Source: Linnemannia elongata (taxonomy: Eukaryota > Mortierellomycota > Mortierellomycetes > Mortierellales > Mortierellaceae). From it: a stretch of DNA of 64,000 nt. The stretch is taken from the NCBI GenBank assembly GCA_036320915.1, contig JAXBDG010000004.1:744001-808000 (forward strand), read 5' to 3'. Shown here piece by piece: positions 24,439-36,800 of this stretch (its first letter is position 1; each line of letters begins with the position of its first letter). The notes below the pieces were generated by a model that saw only the letters and a program-made list of their open reading frames with translations, ran no database searches and was not told the origin of the DNA. Both the position numbers and the translations under genes were made by a program.

Positions 24439-25354
24439 GGTTGCACTTGTTGTTGGTCTTGGTTGTTGCTTGTAAAGCGTTGTGTGGAAGTGGTGTTTAT
24501 GTCCGTTTAAGTTTAGTTGCCTTGTTTTGCTGTGTGTTGAGGGTAGGGAATGAAGGTAAGAAAGAAAAAGAAAAAAATGGATGCCCCTGTGTGGTTCTTT
24601 TATATGTCCGTTCTTTACACCTTGAGGGCTGAGGGAAGAAAGGGGCCATCAACTTAATTTGCAGCCCCTTCTTTTTGTCTACAATTCACAAAACAACTCC
24701 CTATTAGCCAACCCTGACAGCGCTTATGATTTGCTCGCATCATTTTCTGTTGCAAGGTGGCGTCCTTCATCACATCCTCTACTTTGTCTTCACTTCTCTC
24801 CAGCACATTTTCCTTCACTTGTGTGGTATGCAAACGTTGACTCGGGCAGCTGGCAGTCGAAAAGGGAAAAAAGTAGCACTTTTTTCTGAGAGTGGACACG
24901 GGAAATTGTCTTGCATGGAAGGTGGATTGACATGAACATCCCTATTTCGGAGTAGATGTGTCCGTTTTGCGAGATAAGGATGTCGAAACAATATAGCTCA
25001 TTTTCTTGACTGGTAGGCAAACTTTTACCTAACATTGTTTACCTGAATGGTGTGCTGCCTGTTGTTCATTGCTGGCCAATCCGTAGTGAAGCCACAAAGA
25101 GCAAACTTCCACAAAAAAAAAAAAAAAAAAAATACGTTCCTTCCAGGTCTGAGCGTGGACGCAATAAGTATAAATTAACGTCGACTTCAATTTTTTTGGA
25201 CCATTTAATTTGCTTGATGGTTGTTAGAACCATTAAGCAATTTTTACGCCTTTCTGCATATCATAGACATTCCCCTCCAACACACAAAACTAACCAATTC
25301 GACTATTCTTTTCGTTTTTTTTTTGTTATTTATTTTAGGACAGGAATGTGCTGC
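24439..25354. other. Intergenic: monooxygenase promoter and 3' flank of the Ser/Asp-rich gene
   Basis: About 0.9 kb with no supportable gene. It holds a strong TATA-like element for the monooxygenase (24597-24606), an A20 run (25113-25132) and otherwise unremarkable sequence. Confidence 0.6.
24597..24606 (-). promoter_or_regulatory. TATA-like element of the monooxygenase gene
   Basis: Read on the minus strand the sequence is CATATAAAAG, a near-consensus TATA box, about 160 nt before the ATG at 24438. A start site 30 nt downstream would give a leader of about 130 nt. Confidence 0.5.
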
Positions 25355-25969
25355 TCAGCCGTGACGAAGATTGGCGTTGCCATGGTGTTGTCTCAACGCA
25401 TGAGGGCCAAGGGTCCCCCTTCGTAACTCGGGTGACAAACCTTGATGATGTACCACCCGGAAAGCCCTCTCTTCATCCTCGTCATCCTCGTCGTTTTCAC
25501 TGCCGTAGTTCTCTTTGCCGTCATTGTCATCGTTGTCATCGATATGTGCGTCATGACCATTGTTGCTGTAGTTTGTAGTCGACATCGCAAAGGAGTCCTG
25601 ACGCTTCTGTAACCGGGACAAGATATCGTTGATGGCAATATCGCCCTGTCTCTTGACGTTCCCAGGGACCACGAAGGAGCCTGAGTTTGAAGATGAGGAA
25701 GAATGATGTGACTGGCGGTGCTTGTGATGCTTGGAGGTTTTCCTTGTTGAAGATGAGGAAGATGATGTGGAGGAGGTAGTAGAGTCTGAGTCCGAGTCAG
25801 GGGTGTGAGCTAAAGGGAGAGGCGTCTCGCAGGAATCTTGATTGGCGAAGGAGGGGATCTCTGACTCGTAGAGGACTGTGGTATTGCTTGAAACGACGAA
25901 GTCGACACTGTTGGTGTGAGCGGGGTGTTGCAGCTCACAGGGGTGAAAGTGTGTTGTTACTGTTGACAT
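25355..25969 (-). CDS. Hypothetical 204-aa Ser/Asp-rich protein
   Basis: A single-exon frame from ATG at 25969 to a stop at 25355-25357. The N-terminal 60 residues (starting MSTVTTHFHPCELQHPAH) are of mixed composition. A long Ser-rich region with a His/Lys patch (KHHKHRQSHH), a possible helix (GDIAINDILSRLQKRQDSF), an Asn/Asp/Glu-rich acidic stretch and a basic C-terminus rich in His and Arg follow. There is no signal peptide or membrane segment. A well-placed TATA box on the same strand (26104-26111) supports transcription. I recognise no family. The composition suggests a disordered, possibly nuclear protein, which is inference only. Confidence 0.6.
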   Translation of the reverse strand: MSTVTTHFHPCELQHPAHTNSVDFVVSSNTTVLYESEIPSFANQDSCETPLPLAHTPDSDSDSTTSSTSSSSSSTRKTSKHHKHRQSHHSSSSSNSGSFVVPGNVKRQGDIAINDILSRLQKRQDSFAMSTTNYSNNGHDAHIDDNDDNDGKENYGSENDEDDEDEERAFRVVHHQGLSPELRRGTLGPHALRQHHGNANLRHG

Positions 25970-26653
25970 TGTAGCTGTATTTTCTATATGTACAAGGATG
26001 TGAAATGTTGTTGTTCGATGCGTGCTTGTGTGGCGAGGAGCTGTTTGGTCGAGAGCGGATGATAAGTAAGGTGAAGGTGGAGGTGAGGGGCTGTCCTTCT
26101 TTCCTTATATACTGAATGGTTCTCACTGCCTCATGGGAGGGGGAGAGTATGTTATCCATCTGAGACCTTTCTTCTTTGATCGAGCAAGGATAAGCATTGA
26201 TGTGAACTTGCAGAGTCTAGCGGTGGCAACAGAACGGCGAAAGAAATAGTCGATCTAACAAGAAACCGACCTTGTTCTGCGCCCTGTTTTGTTTAAGGTT
26301 CTGCTGCGACGTCAAAGAGGACGGGAAAGAAGGAAAAAGAAGGAAAAAGAAGAGCGCTCACTCTCTGTCAGGAGGAGCAAAACGAAGAAAAGACAGTGTC
26401 AAATTACAGTGACGGTACCCAGGGGTTCCCAATTCTCCGAGGAGGTGCAGCAATTGAAAAGAAAAAGACTTGCTTGTCACCTCCCATGTGCTCGATTCCC
26501 CACCTGTTCCACTGTAGCATAAAAACAACATTGGCGAATGAGTCAGGCTGACCTTCATCCACGCAGCGATATGAGAATGACTTTTTAAAAAAAAAATGCC
26601 TGCGGCAGCCTCTACCGGTTTGTTTATTTTCTCCTGAAAAATTGCTAGTCCGC
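25970..26653. other. Intergenic: promoter of the Ser/Asp-rich gene and 3' flank of TYW4
   Basis: About 0.7 kb. It holds the TATA-like element at 26104-26111 and a GAAAAAGAAG-type purine repeat at about 26325-26360. No gene is seen. Confidence 0.6.
26104..26111 (-). promoter_or_regulatory. TATA box of the Ser/Asp-rich gene
   Basis: On the minus strand the sequence reads AGTATATAAGGAAAG, a good TATA match 135 nt before the ATG at 25969. The DNA between is C- and A-rich, like other leaders in the window. Confidence 0.5.
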
Positions 26654-29235
26654 TTAAACGAGCAAAGCCCAGCCAGTGGCATCCCACCATGCGCCAAACC
26701 CAAAGCAAGTGCCTCCGCCACCGACTCCAATGACCTGACCTCGACTTGTGTCCAGTGCAGTGGCGTGTCCAACCATCACCAACTCTTTGAACGCTGACGC
26801 TCGAAGGTACTGGAAGATACTCTCCCTTGGCCGAATCTCGACCATCGTCTCCTGCCACTTGAGCAGTCCTGGCGCAGAGACTCCGCCCATAATCCATACC
26901 CGATCGTCGTCCAGCGCAATACTAGTGTGTCCGAACCGTGGTGGCAATGGGTCACCCGAGTCAGTCCTGATATCCAACTCATTGGCCTCCACCCAACAGT
27001 TAGGTTCTTCCTCACTCACACCTAGGCTGACTCTCCAGACCGTGCTCATAACCTTCTCATCGCTTCCTCGGATACCGCCCACTACCAGTAAACTGTCTTG
27101 GTTGTTGGCATCAGGGATGACGACAGCGCTGTGAGAAAAGATGCCAGGGAAGGGTTGCTGCTGTCCGTTTTCGAGAGATCTCCACTTGAAATGGCCCCAT
27201 TGACATTCCTGCAGATCGAACGCCCAGACTTGACTGTTGGTTTCACCAGTGTCGAGTCTTCCGCCAAGAACAACCATCATTTCCCTGCCACCCACCGTCA
27301 TCATGCTGGCGGTATGTTTGAAGAGCCCCTTGGGTACCGGGCTCTCGCCCTCGTTGCTGACTCTTGCCCGCCACAAGGGATCCCATCCGCCATTAAGAGA
27401 GTAGCGCCAAACATCGTTGTGAACCTTGCTGGGTCCGTCCCGACCCCCATAGACATAGATGGCTGATCCATCCAGAGAGGTTGCAGCCGAGTGATGCATC
27501 CGAGGAGCTGGCCCGTCGCCTCCTGCAGCAAGAGTCTCCACAGACCCGTCGATCAAGTTGAGCCGCATCATAGTGTTCAGGCGCGTCTGCTGTCCTCGAG
27601 GCTGAAAGACCTTTGCGCCCTCTTGGTGATCCTCTGCATCCAGACCGAACCCTCCGAAGACAAACGCCTCATCTCCGAGAATCGACAGGGTGTGGCCCTT
27701 CCGGTTGATATCCAAGTCCTGGAACGGACTTTGCTTCGCCCAGTCAATGTCAATGATCAGGCCCGAAGAAATGGTGGCGTCAGTGAATTCATCATCCAGA
27801 TTTGTGTATGTCTCCTGGTCTATATGATGAGCTGACAACGCTGTGACATCCTGCAGTTTGGATCTCAACCCGATATGCTCAAGCACGTCAGGACTGTTCT
27901 TATTTTGAGCCGACGAGGATCCAGGACCCGTTGACGCAACAGCGATAAAGTAGTATGCTCCAATCCAGTACAGCTCATCGTGCTCGTCAAATGGCTCCAA
28001 CAAAGACACTCGCTGGTGCTCCTCCGCTGTCGGCATGGTAACATAGTCTGCAAACAAGTTCATGTTCAGCAGGTCGCACTTTGACCAGCCTAGTACCTTG
28101 AACCGCTCCCGATGATCCTGTAAGCTCCTGTACTCCTTTAGCGTCTTGAGTGGGGTCATTGTCCTCTGGAAGTGCCTGAACATTGTCGAAGCGAATGGAT
28201 GCAGGTTCTCCTGCTCGTCGTCAACATCAAACGTCGGGATGCACTGTTCGTGTAAAAGGAAGGTAGCTATTGGTATGTAGATGCAAGCAACGATAATTAG
28301 CATATCTCGCCGTTTACTTGGGTCGCCGCCACCTTTTAGAGCAATGACAGATGGAGCCAACATTAATTACCATCGGGATATGCTGCAAAGAATTTTATCA
28401 CGGCATCAGACTCAGCTGCCTCGAGGTAGGAGAGGACAACCTCAGAGACGACCAAAACTGGCAAACCAGGGACAACTCCAGCAGCCTCAAGTCCTTTCTT
28501 GAGCATCGCCAGGTTCCTCAGGTCGATTCCCAAGCACGAGTAGGTGTCTGACACAATCTCGCCCACATCGTCGACTGTAGGGTTCTGTGGGAGCAAACTG
28601 CGAAGGGTGTCCTGGGTCCTGACCATATAGAGTCGCTCGGTGATGAGTGTAGGGTAGTCGATGTCGATGTACTTTAGCTTTGTCTTGCTCCCCTTTGCCT
28701 TTCCCAGAGTCGCCAATCGAAAGTACGTCGGATCACTATGATAAACCAAGTTGGCCGTTAAAGATATTACGCTTGCAAGAAGGCCTCATTAATCAATTGA
28801 CAACATAAGCAGCGCGATTCCTTATTACTTACAATCCGCATCCAAGGGAGATGACGGCGCACTGTTCAATGCCCTTGGACTCACACTCCTCGATCCATCC
28901 CTCAACCAAGACGCGGATGCTCTCTGTCCGTTGATAGTATGCACGATTGATAACGGGCGAGCGACGACTGGGCTTGGGGACAACATACTTGAACATCAAT
29001 GGCGAATCCTGCTCAGTCACGCCTGGGACGTGACATGGATCTAGGTACCCTAGACGCTCAAGACTCCGTTTCGAAGTGATACTTGAGGTGTTGGTGCCTA
29101 AGTATGAAGGAGTCCCTGTGAGGATGGGAACTTGATGTTGCGGTGGCACATTGTCAATCCTCAGATTAACAATATGTGGATGAATCACACACCTTGAATG
29201 GCGAGATCCGTAGCCTGGTCCTGTCCTGCGCTCAT
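26654..29235 (-). CDS. tRNA wybutosine-synthesizing protein 4 (LCMT2/Ppm2-like methyltransferase with Kelch domain)
   Basis: Four exons on the minus strand: 29235-29193, 29097-28833, 28735-28371 and 28266-26654, giving 761 aa; introns are 95, 97 and 104 nt, all GT-AG. Splicing restores the family's start (AIQGTNTSSITSKR), the RRSPVINRAYY motif and the SAM-binding motif SLGCGFDPTYFRL, which is itself split by intron 2. The first 330 or so residues form a leucine-carboxyl-methyltransferase-like domain. The rest has at least five Kelch-type blades with paired glycines (VFGGFG, YVYGGRDG, VVLGGRLD, LVVGGIRG, WIMGGVS) and ends in the GGGGTCFGFG motif typical of the family. The Kelch half separates it from the PP2A methyltransferase LCMT1. 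TYW4 completes wybutosine at position 37 of tRNA-Phe by SAM-dependent methylation and methoxycarbonylation, which protects reading frame in translation. Length is slightly above the human and yeast proteins. Confidence 0.93.
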
Positions 29236-30045
29236 GCTGTCCTGGCGTCCTTGCTGTTTTTTTTGTTGAATGAGTTTGTTGATTGTGCGTGAGGTCAGAA
29301 AGGGGTGGTGGTTTGTTTTCCCCCCTTCTTTGCGCGCTTCCTTAAAGCGCGACTGGACAGAGTCGTCACAGATCTGAATTACCGCTACCTAAGAAGATGT
29401 TCACGTATTCGTTCCAACCCATCCTTCTTTCCTTGCCTCTCTCTTCTTTAATCCTTTCTATTCTTTGTTACTCTCTTCAATTCTTTATCTATTCCAATTG
29501 ACCTTCGCTAGGTTTGTCTATTGGAGCTGCATGTGAAGTAAAAGAGAAATAGTTCGTCGCCTGAGATAGATGTTTTTTCCCATCTTACGACAACCGTTTT
29601 TATTATTTTTTTTTATTTTGATCAGCTAGTGAGACAGACAAAGTCATCAATGATGGTTCCTGCGTGGAGATCGACCTTGTCTTGGCTGGTAATTTCTTAG
29701 GGATGAGAGCCATTATCTTTGATATAAGACATAAGTGGGGATGACCAGTGGCAAGTGGAGTTGAACAGTGATGGCATGTACTATCACAGTCAACCAAGAA
29801 GATGAAGAGGGAGCACGGTGACATGACATATAAGAGGCAATTCACCACTGTTACAGCGTTGCATGGCGAATGAGACTCAGTCTGGTTGATTCTTGGTTTT
29901 GAGTGATATTGATGCAAAGCGAGACAAAGAGTAGATAACCATCCATCATAATCTACCCTCTTCTTCTTTCTAAACGCGTCGCGATTATCAAAGAAGCTGA
30001 GGTTGGTTTTCTCGCTCTTCATACCAATTGAACTCTTACATCCTT

Positions 30046-30093
<48 letters not shown>

Positions 30094-31146
30094 CCTTGTG
30101 TACTTCCTGCGAAACTCACGAGACGACAAGTCGCTTAAGGGTTTTATCAATAGCACTATGTCAGCTTGTCTCCTTTGGTCTTCTGTGCCTGAAAAAAGGC
30201 CCATGCGAGATATTGGGGGAAGAAAAGATAGGGGACATATCTTGCTGTCAGCAGTTCTTCTCAATATAAGCTACTCTTCTTCTTAACTTTCTTGCCCCTT
30301 TGAAGTTGCCTAAAGTGCATGACCAGCAAGATGATCTTCCCTGCTCCTTACAATGCTCCGAGGCACAAGGCGTGTCGTAAAAGAAGAAGAGGGAGGAACG
30401 CATCATCAGGGCGGCGCACCCCGCTCATTATATCAGAAGTGGAGGGGCGCACACACACGCACAGTCAAAACAACGCACATGCATGTATTGTTCTCTTACA
30501 AACATAAACACAAATACATGGCGGAGTGTGTGCTCGAAGAGGGGTGAAAAACAGAGAGTGTGAAAGGGATGAAGGGCGAAAGACAGTAAAGTTATGCCGG
30601 CATGACACGATATTCAAGGAGTAACAGCAGCACGGGTGCTGCAGCAACATAAAAAGGGTAACAGCACAGAGGTCAGAGAACCCTGCGAAGGGTTTATCGC
30701 CTTGTCCTCTTTTTCCTCTTTTTCCTCTCCTCTCCACTTCTCTTCTCTTCTCTCCTCTCTCATTCCCCCTCTCTCGCTTCTCTCTTCCTTTTTTGTTGTC
30801 GTCCCTCCGTCCTCTCTTCCTTCGCCCCCTTCATTCCCGCTCCCTCTTATCCTCTCTCACTCCACCGTCACCTCTTTCCTCAGCACCCGGAAGCGACTTC
30901 AACTCCAAGGCCAAGATCGCTATTAACGACACCGTCAGCCTACCCTCTTCCCCTCTTCAGGAACGAGAATGCTGACCCAAAGATAAAATCCACCTCCAGC
31001 CACAAAAAGGTATCCAACATTCCATTTACCTTTCCTCCAGACCATTTTACGCTGAATTCTAACAGCTTCTCTGCTCCGATCGGGTCGATACTAGGACTCG
31101 ACGACCCCTCCACCACTTTTCAAAAGCCAAAGTTTCCCTCTTAGTC
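29236..31146. other. 1.9-kb divergent intergenic region
   Basis: This separates the start of the TYW4 gene (minus) from the TMEM198-like gene (plus). It contains the T42 tract with flanking 9-bp direct repeats (30038-30098) and a pyrimidine-rich stretch at about 30700-30890 that probably belongs to the leader of the gene at 31147. A C/A-rich segment at 30890-30975 reads like coding sequence for about 30 codons, but it has no start or continuation and is more likely part of that leader. Confidence 0.6.
30038..30098. repeat. T42 tract bounded by a 9-bp direct repeat
   Basis: ACATCCTTG occurs at 30038-30046, directly followed by 42 T (30047-30088), one A, and ACATCCTTG again at 30090-30098. Read on the minus strand this is a poly(A) stretch between two copies of CAAGGATGT. 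That is the layout left when a non-LTR retrotransposon machinery inserts a poly(A)-ended RNA with a target-site duplication. Here no body sequence remains beside the tail. Confidence 0.75.
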
Positions 31147-33303
31147 ATGGAGCATGCAACGAACAAACACAAAACAACAATAGCAACAATGGGCAGTAGG
31201 AGTAAAGACAGACGATCAAACTCGACCACATCGTCCTCTACGCGATCACCCCGATCAAAGCTAACTTCTCGACTCGTTTTGGTCTCGCTCCTCCTGTTAC
31301 TACTGGCTTTGGTATCATTGGTAACAGCTCTCCCGACCAACAGTACCTTGATCCCTATAGGAGGAAACGTACCCTTAGATGTCGGGCAGAGGGTCAAGCT
31401 GTCGAAGTTGAACTGGGGATTGGGCGTTACACTCATCCTGTTTGGGCTCATCGAGGTCTTCTATGGCTTCAAGTTTATTCGCCTCTCGCTTGTTGTCACC
31501 GGTTTCTTATCTTGGGGTAAGTAAACAAACAAAGGACTTTGTCGTTTATCCTGTTCACATTTTAGAGGTGCTGCTTAAAAGTAAAAAAAAATGAAAGGCG
31601 TCCAACCCATCATACACTAAAATACATTTGTCTGTACTCACTCGTGCCCTTCAACTTATTTAGCAATTGCTGCAATGATCATTATGGTGGCCATCCGGTG
31701 GGACCTCGTGTTCACTACATTCTCTGTCAAGTTCTACTACTTTTGGGTGTGGCTGGCGGCAGGAATAACAGGGGCGACCCTCTCCTTTCGGTATTGGGAT
31801 CTGGGCGTCACCTTTTCGGGTGCCTTTGGAGGTTTTGCGGTTGCCATGGGGATCATCGCCATCGCCAACATTGCCATCGGCAACGCAGGACGCTATGTGC
31901 TTCTTGCGCTCCTCGTCCTGTGCGGAGCGGCATTTGCGACGTTCTTTGAGCGAGTCTTTATCATCACGTCAACCAGCTTTGGAGGCGCTTATGTGTTTAT
32001 GTTTGGTGTGGACCAGTTTGCACAGGTGGGCTACCGCGAGATGATTGTCATTTTTGACTTTACGGGCAAGACTTTTACCTACCACCCCAGCAGGGATGTC
32101 TACATGATGATTGGCTTCTCGGTGGTTCTGGCGGCTCTCGGGATTTTTTGGGAGTTTTGGCACCATTCGACACCTGTCCTCATCGACCGCAAAGCCGTCT
32201 TTCGGATCTATGGGCGCCCATTCGGAAAGAGACCTCGGAAACTGGTCGGTCAAAAAATTCACCATCATCTCAAGACCAAATCGGACGTCTATGCCTACAT
32301 CATGGGCTGCTTCTGCTTCCAGCGCTGGACTATTGATGATCTCCTCTACGACGAACATATACCCAGCAATGAGGTGGACCATACCGTCCCCGTTGCACCT
32401 TCGATCCCAACAGGACTTCCCTGTCCAACATGTACTGTGCACCCCGAACCTGTCCCTGCCAAACCGTCTCAACCTTCTCCTGTGCGTAAGCCCTCCCCGC
32501 CTTCTTCTCCAAAACCCAAGCCAAGCACTCCCAAGAAGGAGAACAGCAATGTCCCTCAAAAATCGGCGCCGATGGAGAGTCGACCGGGATCACCATTGGG
32601 CGCAATTGTCGTGACAGAGACGTACACAGATATCACCGATTCCAACACCGAATCGGCCATCCTTGAGAGGCAAAACCGATCTCGCTCACAACCAAACCCA
32701 AGCTCCGGCGCAGGCACCAACACTCCTAGTCCGGCAACAACGGCGACCGCTACTACAACGACAACGAACAGGTCGAACCATACCCATATCCAGCATTCTG
32801 AAACGTCCTCAAACCAAAGTGAGACCCACCACATCACGACGCCCTCGCATTCTCCGTCATCGCCGAGTCCACTCACGAGTGCTGTTCCAAGACCACCAAT
32901 CCGCCCCGAGCCACAGCATCCGCTGTTCACCCAAAATCTTGAGGAGCACACAATGGATATGCTGCGATTGGTCACGGACGACACCAGTCCAGATAGCACT
33001 TTGCCCCCAATCTTCCCCTTCACCCCTAACCATCGTGCTTCTACCCAGACAGTGTGGAGAACAACCGCCCTACAATCGCCAGCCTCAAGCACTGCCCCAA
33101 TACCGATGGACCGCCATGTGTTTGATCTGATTGAGGACATCGAATCCTCCCACGGTCACGGATCTGATCCTTCGGAGGAGTCAATACCAGAAGATGAGGA
33201 TGAAGAAGATGAAGAGGATGAAGAATATGGAGAATATGAAGAATCAGAGAAGCCGACGGAGTCTTCACACCATTGGCCCCGGCCGCATACAGGTGACAAG
33301 TAG
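31147..33303 (+). CDS. Multi-pass membrane protein, TMEM198/TM7SF3-like domain (DUF4203 type)
   Basis: Two exons, 31147-31516 and 31664-33303, give 669 aa; the 147-nt intron is GT-AG in phase 1 and falls inside a membrane segment (SWG|AIAAMI). A basic Ser-rich head precedes a hydrophobic leader (about residues 40-62), an NST glycosylation site, and about seven membrane spans up to roughly residue 340, rich in Gly and small residues as in the TM7SF3/TMEM198-like domain. The remaining 300 residues are Pro/Ser/Thr-rich, then acidic, and probably cytosolic. TMEM198 in animals has been tied to Wnt signalling; fungal copies have no settled role. Met at 31189 is an alternative start that would shorten the head by 14 residues. 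An AATAAA at 33478-33483 could end the transcript. Confidence 0.8.
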
Positions 33304-33863
33304 CTATTTCGCAATTCCTAAAAATATTTCACATAATACACATTTGAATGTCTCGCCCAATTTTTTTCCCTTCCCTTTGTTTATTTTCTGGCTGTTCTGT
33401 TCTATTCATGACAACGACAAAGTCAAAAAGAGGAGGAAGAAATGCCGGTGGAAAGTTTGAGGAGGGAGGGCGGGGAGAATAAAAGATAAAAATAAGGAGT
33501 CTATTGACAGTTGACTTAGGGTTTCGACCGGTCCCTGTCAAAAGTGGTCATTGTGGAGAGCGGGAGAGAATGAGCGGTAGATTCCTTTAAGGTCTACCCG
33601 GTCGAAGCTATCCCTCTCCCATTCGTTTCGTTTTGTCCGTGGGCCTATTCGACGGGCGGTGAGGTCGTCGTCTTTTTTTTTTTCTTTGGGTTCATTTCAT
33701 AGACCAGATGTCGTAATCTTCCTTCTTTCTTCTCCTTCACTCTCTCTTCCTTCTTTACTCTCACTCTTTGCACACCTTCACCCTTGTTTCTCCTTTTCTC
33801 CACAAACCAGCCCATCTAAACTAAAACCTCGCACCTTCTACACTCACAAGCCAAAGGACCACT
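33304..33863. other. Intergenic: 3' flank of TMEM198-like gene and promoter/leader of the GATA gene
   Basis: About 560 nt. AATAAA at 33478-33483 is a candidate end for the upstream gene. From 33700 the + strand becomes pyrimidine- then C/A-rich, as expected for the leader of the gene starting at 33864. Confidence 0.55.
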
Positions 33864-36800
33864 ATGTCCATCCAGCCCTACCCCACACTTCTCACGCTCG
33901 ATCATACAAAAACTACAACGTCTTTGTCTCCGCCTCGGCCTACAACCACCGCTATCCCAACTCATACTGCTCCAACCGTCTCAAACACCAATACTAGCTC
34001 CATCACCAATTCCACAACCCCTGTATCCTCTTCTTCAAATAACTTCAACAACCCTACCATTCACGCACCCAAAGCAGGTCGACGCACCTCCTCGAGACAA
34101 ACTACTCTTGAGTCACTCCTTGGCCCAACCCTGCGCCTCCCTATTCCATCCAAAGCCAACAAACCTTTCCTCCCAGAGATCAAGGATGGAGCTTTGAGAG
34201 ATAGTTATAGTTATAGCAGGGACGGCAGTAGCGGCAGCGAAGATGAACAGGATGCGGAAGCTGATGATACCTACGACGAGGACAACGACGACTATGAATA
34301 CAACAATGGCGACCAAGAACAGGATGGCAAAGAGGACGACGGCGAGGATGAGAACGGTGTGCGCTCCAAGGAAGATCCTCTGGCATCTCAGGTGTGGAAG
34401 ATGTATTCCAAGGCCAAGGATTCGTTAGATGGACAGCGGATGGAGAACATGACATGGCGGATGATGTCCTTATCGCTGCATAAGAAGGACACTGCTGCCC
34501 AGAACACACCCAACCAACCCAGGTTAGTTCTCCTTTTACTTTTCTCTTTCTCTCCATTCTAGCACATCTGTGCTCCCTTTACCCCAACAGACATGTTTTT
34601 GATGCATACGCATACACATGCAAATTTTACTTCCCACAGTCAACTACTGCACACACATTTGGGGAGGAACGAACGGACTTGATAGCTTTTTCTTGTTATT
34701 GTTGTTGTTCGTGTTTGTTTCCTGTTGTTTTTCTTTTTGGGGGAGGGATATCGACCCCACTGTACTTCTGTCAAGTACCTACCCTTCCTGTCGACAAAAA
34801 TGACTGAATATCTCGTCTGAGATGAAGAACAAGAAAACAGGAAAACAATACCAACAAGGAGAGAAAACAACGTTTATTTCTGCGTCAATTGTTATTCCAC
34901 CAATCCCTCCACGCACGCACACTTTCAAAAAGAAAACAAAGAAAAACGGCATTATTACGAGGATTCGTTTCCTGCAGGGGGTAACATGAGGGTAAAGCAA
35001 TTTGGACAGGTGAGGAGAAGGAAGAGTGGTTGGTGGGCTCAAAAAGATGCATAACGTCGAGCTTTCTCTCTCTCTCCCTCTTCTCTTTGTTTTGTGGAGA
35101 GCTCTAGGAAGATGGATGATGTTTCCTCCTTGGGCGTGTTTGTATTTCCTCTCATATTCTCGACAAATTTGCCTCTTTTCATTCTCGTTCTCATGATCCT
35201 TCTTGGATTGCATAAAAAATGGCTGTCCACGGAGTTGATCGAGCTGCTCTCCAGCCAGTCGGTGTTTTCTTGTGTTCCCACTCTACCTACCGATTCAGCG
35301 ACCGAGACTCCAAAAAATATAATAATTAAGAGAGCCAACACCAGCTTCTTACTCATGCAGCCAGCCAGCTACTTATTTCTTCGCTCTCGCAGTCCATTTT
35401 CTGGACCATGTGCGGCAAATAGGGAAAAGAAAGGGCTACACGAACTCAGTCCACAGACACACACAGACACAACTGGACAAGGAAAAAAAAAGAAAGAGAG
35501 ATGGGAGCGGAGTAGCAAAAGGCAGGAGGAAAATAATGAATGATAAGAGAGGAGCCCAAGACCTTTGGATACGAACGAAGTAATTGTCCGCATTAGGGTT
35601 TGGCGCTTTACGCTTTGCGTTTTTCTTGTGTCTTTTCTGTTGGTTGTATTCCTTTCTCTGTCTTGTTTTGTGCGCCCAATGGATAGACAGGTGTTTGAAA
35701 TGGACGAGTGTGGGTGTATTAAGGGACGAAGAAAGATCCCAGTTTGTCTGAATAGTTGTGCGGGCAGGGATAAGGAATCTTCCACCAAGTAGAGTTCAGG
35801 CAAACAGAAGAAATGGCCAATCCATTCAATCCGTCTCTTCTATGCCTCAACATTAGTTATTTTTTTACTTCTTCCGTCCCTCCCTACTCACTCCCTTGCC
35901 CCTTATGCCATTTTCCGAATCCCCAACCACTGATACCCCTATCGGACATTTCCATTCGATTTTTTTCTAGGCCCGCAGACACAGTCAGCAGCTCTCAAGG
36001 AGCTCCTTCCACGTCGTTCAGCCAGCACCCTCCCTCAGTAGCCGCGCTGGCCGACACTCACGAACTCGCAAAATCGTTCCAGGTCGCCATCTCCATCACA
36101 AGGACCATCCCGCTGTCGGAACAGAGGACGACCATCTTTTTCCGGGATCGTAAACTTGACAAGCACAGCGGCGCAGGAACTGGACGATCCAATGCCAACA
36201 AGGACTCTACCGCGGCGGGACAACCACAACGGAAACACTCTCCTAATCATCATCTTCAACAGGAACGACCCAAGACGACGTCTCCTAAGAGTACCTCAAA
36301 GATTGGTTCATTTATTGACCTGACAAAGTCAGGTAAGACAACTTCGTCTTGGCTCCAGATTTGCAGAAATAACCCACCGACTATAAGGAACCTCGATCTG
36401 ACACAAAAGGTTTTATCCTTCATAACATTTGTAGAGTCACCAGAACCAACATACTACAGCAACAACAATAGCAACAGCGTGTCAAAGGACTTTTCGGTTG
36501 CAGGATCTATCGATCATCACCAGCGCCATGTCGAGTTCCCAGGAACCGCAGCTGGCGCTTCCAGGACGACAGAGTCATTATCCCCCATTGTCCAGGACAA
36601 CAACAACAACATGGACCAGGATACATTCCAGCAGCTGGATGACCAGTCTTTCGATCCAAACATGGACATCCTGAACGACAACAACACCCTCTCTGTCGAT
36701 TTCGGAAACATCTCCTGGCACCAAAACCAACTTATCCCTTCAGCTACAGCAACAACAGCGCCGTCCTTTGGTGGGAGCGGTTCAGGTGTCAGCCAGTCGT

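Noticed and set aside
30890..30975. Coding-like fragment of about 30 codons upstream of the TMEM198-like gene
   Set aside because: No start codon or onward splice gives a sensible protein. It is more likely leader sequence of the gene at 31147.
35813..35970. ATG at 35813 as the sole start of the GATA gene
   Set aside because: The stretch is pyrimidine-rich, ends in a strong acceptor (TTTTTTCTAG), and ignoring the splice would leave the DUF1752 exon without a partner. It is kept only as a possible alternative start.
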